This document shows, piece by piece, positions 5,695 to 9,645 of a stretch of DNA of 9,645 nucleotides. The stretch is from Cytophagales bacterium. Lineage in GTDB: Bacteria; Bacteroidota; Bacteroidia; Cytophagales; MED-G16. The notes below the pieces were generated by a model. The model saw only the letters and a list, made by a program, of their open reading frames with translations. It was not told the DNA's origin and did not search any database. Numbering within the stretch: position 1 is the stretch's first letter; each line of letters starts with the position of its first letter. The translations under genes and the position numbers were made by a program. Where the stretch lies: positions 1 to 9,645 of the forward strand of contig JAPYTU010000030.1 in NCBI GenBank assembly GCA_029940715.1, written 5' to 3'.

Positions 5695-8536
5695 AAGGTT
5701 TTTTTTAGAAGAGGTAGTTAATTATACGTATAAGAAATATAAAAATTTTCAGAATTTGTATATAGTATTTCCAAATAGGAGGGCAGGATTATACTTTCAA
5801 AAGGCATTATCCAAAAAAGCAAAAAATACTATTTGGTCACCTAAAATAAGAACTTTAGAGGAGTTTTTTCAAATGTATAGTAATATAAAAATTTGTGATG
5901 ATGTAGCTGATAATATCATTTTAAATCATATCCTTTTTAAAATAATTAAAAAGTATCAGGATGATGAAGTAGACGTGTCCTTCGAAAAATTTTATTATTG
6001 GGGTCAGATGTTAATAAATGATTTTGAAGACATAGATCAGAGTCTTCAAGATGAGTCTAAAATTTTTAAGTCAATAATAGATCAGAAAGAGATAGAAGAA
6101 ACTTTTCATTTTATGGATAAAGAAAATTATGAATCAATCAAATCATTTTGGACAAAGTTTTTTCCAAAGATGAGTATCAACCAGAGAAATTTTCATAAAA
6201 CATGGAAAATTTTGCTTAAAGTCTATAAAGATTTTAAGATAGTTCTTAAAGCTAAAAAATTAGCTTATAAGGGAATTGTTTATAGAGATGTTGTAGATAA
6301 CCTAAGTGTGAATATAAATCATAATGAAGGTGTAAATTATCTTTTTGTAGGATTTAGTGTGCTTTCAAATGTTGAAAAAAAATTTATAAAATTTTTTATT
6401 AAAAATTATTCTGCTATGGCATTTTGGGATTTTGATGATTATTATTTTAGTGATTATAAGCAAGAGGCAGGAGAATCATTTAGAGGTTTTAAAGAAGACA
6501 AAGTTTTGTATTCGACGTTTCCGAAAATGATACCAAATAATTTTAATTCTATAGAAAAAAAATTTTGCTCTGTAGGAGTTGGTTCTCAAGTAGGGCAGGC
6601 TAAGGTTTTGGGAAATTTACTTGAAAATATTAAAAAGAAGAAAGATTTTGATGCAGACAAAATTCTTGTTCTTTTGCCAAATGAAGGTCTTTTATTTCCT
6701 GTGCTAAATTCTATTCCAAGTTCAATAAATAAAATTAATGTTACTATGGGATTTCCACTTTCAGAAACCCCATTGTATGATTTGATTAAAATAATATTAA
6801 AAGTTAAGAAAAATTCATCTGTTAGAAATTATCAGAAATCGAGTTATTATAAAGATATTATAGAGCTAATTTCTCATCCTTATGTATATCAGTATGATAA
6901 GGATTTTTCTAATTCATTTATAGAGGAGTTGAATAGTAAAAAACTTATTTATATTCCTCATAGTTATTTTGTTTCAACATCTACCTTGTTGAATGAAATT
7001 TTTAATTCTTCTAATAACATTATAAATAATTTAAGTGATGTCATAGAATTATTTTATAAAAAAATCGAAAATTTTGATTATCTAGATAAAGAATATTTAA
7101 TCTATTTTCATAAACTCTTTGAAAGGCTAGTAGAAATAGATTTTGATATAGAGTCTGTTGAAGTTTTATCAAAACTTCTCTCTCAAATTTCAAGACTTAC
7201 AAAGATACCATTTTCTGGAGAGCCATTAAGTGGTCTTCAGGTTATGGGAGTTTTAGAATCAAGAAATTTAGATTTTGATCAAGTTTTTATTTTAAGTGTT
7301 AATGAAGGGGAATTACCTCAAAAATCATTAAATAATTCTTTTATCCCTTTTAATATTAGGAAAGGATTTAAACTTAAAACTAGTGATACAATAGACTCAA
7401 TTTATAGTTATTTGTTTTATAGAGTAATTCAACGTGCTAAAAATGTGACTTTTATTTATAATAATAAAACTGATTTTAATTCTAAGGGAGAAATTAGTAG
7501 ATATGTTAAACAGCTTGAAATAGAATCTCGTTTTTCAATAAATAATATTTCTATTTCTAATGATATAAGTGTTAACATGGAAAATAACATTTCTGTTCTT
7601 AAGACAGATGATATGCTTAAAAATTTAAATAATAGATTTAGTGGTAAGGGGTATATTTCTCCATCTGCTATAAAAGAATATGTTAGTTGTTCACTTAAAT
7701 TTTATTATAAGTACGTTGCTAATATTAAAGAAATTATGCCTTATGTAGATCAAATAGATAAAATGGTCTTTGGAAATTTATCACATAATGCTCTTGAGCT
7801 TTTATATCAAGATATAATTAATGGTAAGAATAGTAAGATAATTGAAAAGAATGATTTTTTTAAAATTAAAAATAGTATATCTGGAGCTATCATGTCGGTG
7901 GCAAAAAAACATTTTAAGTTAAAGTCTAAAAGTGAATTTTTGATTGAAGGTCATAATGTTATTTTGTTTGAGATTATAAAGGATTATGTTACAAAAATTA
8001 TTTCTTTTGATGAAAAAAATGCTCCTTTTGAGTTAATTGCTCTTGAAGGAGATAAAAATTCTGGATATAAGAAAGAACTTAAAATAGATGCAACAAGAAT
8101 TGTTAATATTTCTGGTTATATAGATAGAATCGAAAGAAAAAATGGTATTATAAGAATAATAGATTATAAAACTGGTGGAGACAGAAAAAGAATTAAAAGT
8201 ATAGATTCTTTATTTTCTTCTGATAAAAATGATAGAAATGATGCAGCATTTCAATTATTATTTTATGCCTTATTGTATATTAACGCAAAGGGTTTTGAAG
8301 AGCCAATTAGTGTTGGATTAAATAACATAAGAGAAATGAGTATTTCTAATTTTGACTCTAGATTGTTCTTTAATATAAACGATAAAATTGATGATGTAAG
8401 AGAATATTTAAATGATTTCGAAAGTTTATTAGTTGATACAATCAAAACTATTTTTAATAGAGATGTACCTTTTTCTCAGACTGATGATCATGATGTCTGT
8501 AAGTATTGTTCTTATAAAAATATTTGTAATAAATAA
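5687..8536 (+). CDS. addB: AddB-type subunit: inactive helicase fold plus RecB-family nuclease with Fe-S cysteines
   Basis: A 949-residue partner of AddA. The N-terminal half resembles an SF1 helicase fold but begins with VFPNRRAGLYF (27-37) and has no GxGKT/S loop anywhere that I can find, so it should not hydrolyse ATP; in this family the fold instead contacts DNA. A conserved AddB segment, VMGVLESRNLDFDQVFIL (519-536) followed by VNEGELP, identifies the family. The C-terminal nuclease shows His700, GYIDRI with Asp813, IDYKTGG with Asp826 and Lys828, and QLLFY with Gln856 and Tyr860, all the expected RecB-type residues. Four cysteines, Cys668 and Cys938/Cys941/Cys947 (C-x2-C-x5-C at the extreme C-terminus), match the arrangement that holds the [4Fe-4S] cluster in Bacillus AddB. 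The start overlaps the addA stop (ATGAGTAA), giving coupled, roughly equal synthesis. The stop abuts that of the convergent trxA with no spacer. Confidence 0.91.
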   Translation: MSKRFFLEEVVNYTYKKYKNFQNLYIVFPNRRAGLYFQKALSKKAKNTIWSPKIRTLEEFFQMYSNIKICDDVADNIILNHILFKIIKKYQDDEVDVSFEKFYYWGQMLINDFEDIDQSLQDESKIFKSIIDQKEIEETFHFMDKENYESIKSFWTKFFPKMSINQRNFHKTWKILLKVYKDFKIVLKAKKLAYKGIVYRDVVDNLSVNINHNEGVNYLFVGFSVLSNVEKKFIKFFIKNYSAMAFWDFDDYYFSDYKQEAGESFRGFKEDKVLYSTFPKMIPNNFNSIEKKFCSVGVGSQVGQAKVLGNLLENIKKKKDFDADKILVLLPNEGLLFPVLNSIPSSINKINVTMGFPLSETPLYDLIKIILKVKKNSSVRNYQKSSYYKDIIELISHPYVYQYDKDFSNSFIEELNSKKLIYIPHSYFVSTSTLLNEIFNSSNNIINNLSDVIELFYKKIENFDYLDKEYLIYFHKLFERLVEIDFDIESVEVLSKLLSQISRLTKIPFSGEPLSGLQVMGVLESRNLDFDQVFILSVNEGELPQKSLNNSFIPFNIRKGFKLKTSDTIDSIYSYLFYRVIQRAKNVTFIYNNKTDFNSKGEISRYVKQLEIESRFSINNISISNDISVNMENNISVLKTDDMLKNLNNRFSGKGYISPSAIKEYVSCSLKFYYKYVANIKEIMPYVDQIDKMVFGNLSHNALELLYQDIINGKNSKIIEKNDFFKIKNSISGAIMSVAKKHFKLKSKSEFLIEGHNVILFEIIKDYVTKIISFDEKNAPFELIALEGDKNSGYKKELKIDATRIVNISGYIDRIERKNGIIRIIDYKTGGDRKRIKSIDSLFSSDKNDRNDAAFQLLFYALLYINAKGFEEPISVGLNNIREMSISNFDSRLFFNINDKIDDVREYLNDFESLLVDTIKTIFNRDVPFSQTDDHDVCKYCSYKNICNK

Positions 8537-8857
8537 TTATAGTTGAGAGTCTATAATATTTTTTAATGTTTCTTTAGAAACTGCTCCAACTTGTTTATCA
8601 ACAATTTCACCATCTTTAAAAGTTAGAATAGTAGGAATACTTCTTACTCCATACTTAACGCTTGATTCCTGATTACTATCTACATCTAATTTTCCAATTA
8701 TTACTTTTCCTTCATATTCATTTGCTAATTCTTCAATAACAGGACTAATCATTCTACAGGGGCCACACCATTCAGCCCAAAAGTCTACTAAAACAGTTTT
8801 GTTTTTAGATATAACATCATTGAAGTTTGAATCTTTGATCTCTAGTGTTTTTCCCAT
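8537..8857 (-). CDS. trxA: thioredoxin
   Basis: A 106-residue canonical cytoplasmic thioredoxin, a dithiol-disulfide oxidoreductase that supplies electrons to ribonucleotide reductase, peroxiredoxins and other targets. The active site is FWAEWCGPCR with Cys31 and Cys34; the buried Asp equivalent of E. coli Asp26 is in VLVDFW, and the cis-proline is Pro75 in SIPTILTF. The full fold is present and there is no signal peptide or membrane anchor, which argues against a periplasmic TlpA/ResA-type protein. It lies 39 bases downstream of dnaE on the same strand, a linkage I associate with flavobacteria, and may be read from the dnaE transcript, from its own promoter at 8868-8875, or both. Its stop codon (8537-8539) directly adjoins the addB stop, so the 3' ends of the two convergent transcripts must overlap. 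Confidence 0.97.
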   Translation of the reverse strand: MGKTLEIKDSNFNDVISKNKTVLVDFWAEWCGPCRMISPVIEELANEYEGKVIIGKLDVDSNQESSVKYGVRSIPTILTFKDGEIVDKQVGAVSKETLKNIIDSQL

Positions 8858-8867
8858 AGTTTTTTTG

Positions 8868-8875
8868 CAAATATA
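8868..8875 (-). promoter_or_regulatory. possible -7 element upstream of trxA
   Basis: Read on the minus strand, TATATTTG is an exact match to the Bacteroidota TAnnTTTG element, in the 39-base dnaE-trxA gap. A start site about 6 bases downstream would leave a leader of only about 4 bases before the trxA ATG, that is a nearly leaderless message. No TTTG element is present at the expected distance upstream, where the sequence is within the end of dnaE. The AT-richness of the gap makes a chance match possible. Confidence 0.27.
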
Positions 8876-8896
8876 TAGGATAAATAAAAAGAATTA

Positions 8897-9645
8897 TTAT
8901 TTTGATATGAAATATTCAATACTTGAATTATTCTCTATAGATTTAAGAAAATTATCGTCTATAGAAATCTTTTTTTCTCTGGATATCATATCTAGAGATA
9001 AGGTCTTTCCATTCTCATTTGATACGATTGTTATTTTTAAATGACAGTTCCCTTTTTTACTATTTTTTAAGTCTTTTTCAAGAGTATCAATAATTTCTGA
9101 ATTTATGTCATCAATGTTGATTTTTAAATGTAATTCCTTAATTAGATCGTCTCTGACTTTTGTTAGTAGTTTGATATCATCAATTTTATATTCTAATTCT
9201 TCAGGATTGTTCCACTTATTTTTCATTTTACCAGATAAAAATAAGAACCAACCTAACTCCATATAATTTTTAAATCTTACATAGTCATCACTAAAAAATA
9301 AAAAATTATAAGAATCATCAAAATCTTCAATTGTAATACTACCGTATGGTTTTCCATTTTTAGAAATTTTATGTATTACTTCAGTAACAATTCCAGCAGT
9401 GTTTAAATTAGTTTTACCATTGATTTTATAATTATCTTTTAATTTTTTGAAGTTTGTATTACATAAATTTTTTATTTCAAATTTATATTTATCAAGAGGA
9501 TGTCCAGATATATAAAGTCCTAGTATGTCTTTTTCAATTTTAAGTTTTTCAATTTTACTGAATGGTTTTATATTAGGAATTGGAGGTTGAGGTATATCAC
9601 TTCCGTTAGAACCTCCAAATAAAGATGTTTGTTTTGTATCTTTTT
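8897..9645 (-). CDS. dnaE: DNA polymerase III alpha subunit, C-terminal part (cut by window end)
   Basis: The last 248 codons of dnaE, the catalytic subunit of the replicative polymerase; the frame stays open to the right edge, so an ATG at 9260-9262 is an internal methionine and the polymerase, PHP and fingers domains lie outside. Read from the edge: a probable sliding-clamp motif QTSLF (9617-9631), a Pro-rich stretch (IPQPPIP), the hallmark EKDILGLYISGHPLDKYKF just after EKLKI, then an OB-fold with AGIVTEVIHKISKNGKPYGS and TIEDF, and finally a C-terminal domain of about 110 residues ending YFISK. ISGHPLD corresponds to LTGHPIN of E. coli DnaE. Short-patch frameshifts are absent. trxA follows 39 bases downstream. 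PolC is ruled out by this domain order (the OB-fold lies after the polymerase core). Confidence 0.96.
   Translation of the reverse strand, partial: KDTKQTSLFGGSNGSDIPQPPIPNIKPFSKIEKLKIEKDILGLYISGHPLDKYKFEIKNLCNTNFKKLKDNYKINGKTNLNTAGIVTEVIHKISKNGKPYGSITIEDFDDSYNFLFFSDDYVRFKNYMELGWFLFLSGKMKNKWNNPEELEYKIDDIKLLTKVRDDLIKELHLKINIDDINSEIIDTLEKDLKNSKKGNCHLKITIVSNENGKTLSLDMISREKKISIDDNFLKSIENNSSIEYFISK
9617..9631 (-). other. predicted beta-clamp-binding pentapeptide QTSLF in DnaE
   Basis: Five codons spelling Gln-Thr-Ser-Leu-Phe followed by Gly-Gly. They sit before the conserved ISGHPLD block exactly as QADMFG precedes LTGHPIN in E. coli DnaE, where QADMF is the internal motif that docks the polymerase on the sliding clamp. 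The residues fit the clamp-motif pattern Q-x-x-L/M-F. Position and pattern are seen; the binding role is inferred by homology. Confidence 0.7.

Noticed and set aside
8263..8445. 60-codon open frame on the minus strand
   Set aside because: It lies inside the nuclease domain of addB; a compositional shadow of AT-rich coding sequence.
2557..8536. Helicase plus nuclease pair as an anti-phage defence system
   Set aside because: The motif set (AddA nuclease residues, AddB family block, four Fe-S cysteines) is that of housekeeping AddAB recombination repair, and neighbours are core genes without mobile elements.
8799..9044. 81-codon open frame on the plus strand
   Set aside because: It runs antisense across the start of trxA and the end of dnaE, both well supported, and resembles no protein I know.
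9260..9262. ATG as start of a separate 121-residue gene on the minus strand
   Set aside because: The frame is open through to the window edge and the upstream translation carries DnaE hallmarks (ISGHPLD, OB-fold), so it is internal to dnaE.

Overview
The window looks like a housekeeping stretch of a very AT-rich Bacteroidota genome, most probably Flavobacteriia. Evidence: strong A/T bias at third codon positions, weak or absent Shine-Dalgarno sequences, promoter-like elements of the Bacteroidota TAnnTTTG type, and proteins of characteristic flavobacterial form (Na+-translocating NADH:quinone reductase subunit E, the AddAB variant with a Walker-less AddB, and DnaE followed by thioredoxin). I cannot name a genus. 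I see no rRNA, tRNA, CRISPR array, insertion sequence or phage gene, and no gene-free stretch above 300 bases (the longest gaps are 83 and 88 bases).

Left part, plus strand: the window opens inside nqrE, an integral-membrane subunit of the sodium-pumping NADH dehydrogenase. A two-helix DUF502 membrane protein follows 25 bases later and a single-domain rhodanese 5 bases after that, so these three could share a transcript. After an 83-base gap comes a 78-residue protein of unknown function whose stop overlaps by 4 bases the start of a secreted COG4099-type alpha/beta hydrolase.

Centre, plus strand: after an 88-base gap with a possible promoter, two large genes overlapping by 8 bases fill about 6 kb. 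They encode AddA (SF1/UvrD helicase fused to a RecB-family nuclease) and AddB (inactivated helicase fold plus a second RecB-family nuclease with iron-sulfur cysteines). Together they should form the helicase-nuclease that processes DNA double-strand ends for RecA-dependent recombination.

Right part, minus strand: dnaE (replicative DNA polymerase III alpha subunit, only the C-terminal 248 residues, cut by the window end) is followed by trxA (thioredoxin). trxA converges on addB with zero bases between the two stop codons.

I found no convincing new system. The points most worth a second look are the absence of nqrF directly after nqrE, the AddB lacking any ATP-binding loop while keeping nuclease and Fe-S residues, the conserved-looking but unrecognised small gene coupled to the secreted hydrolase, and the abutting convergent stop codons.
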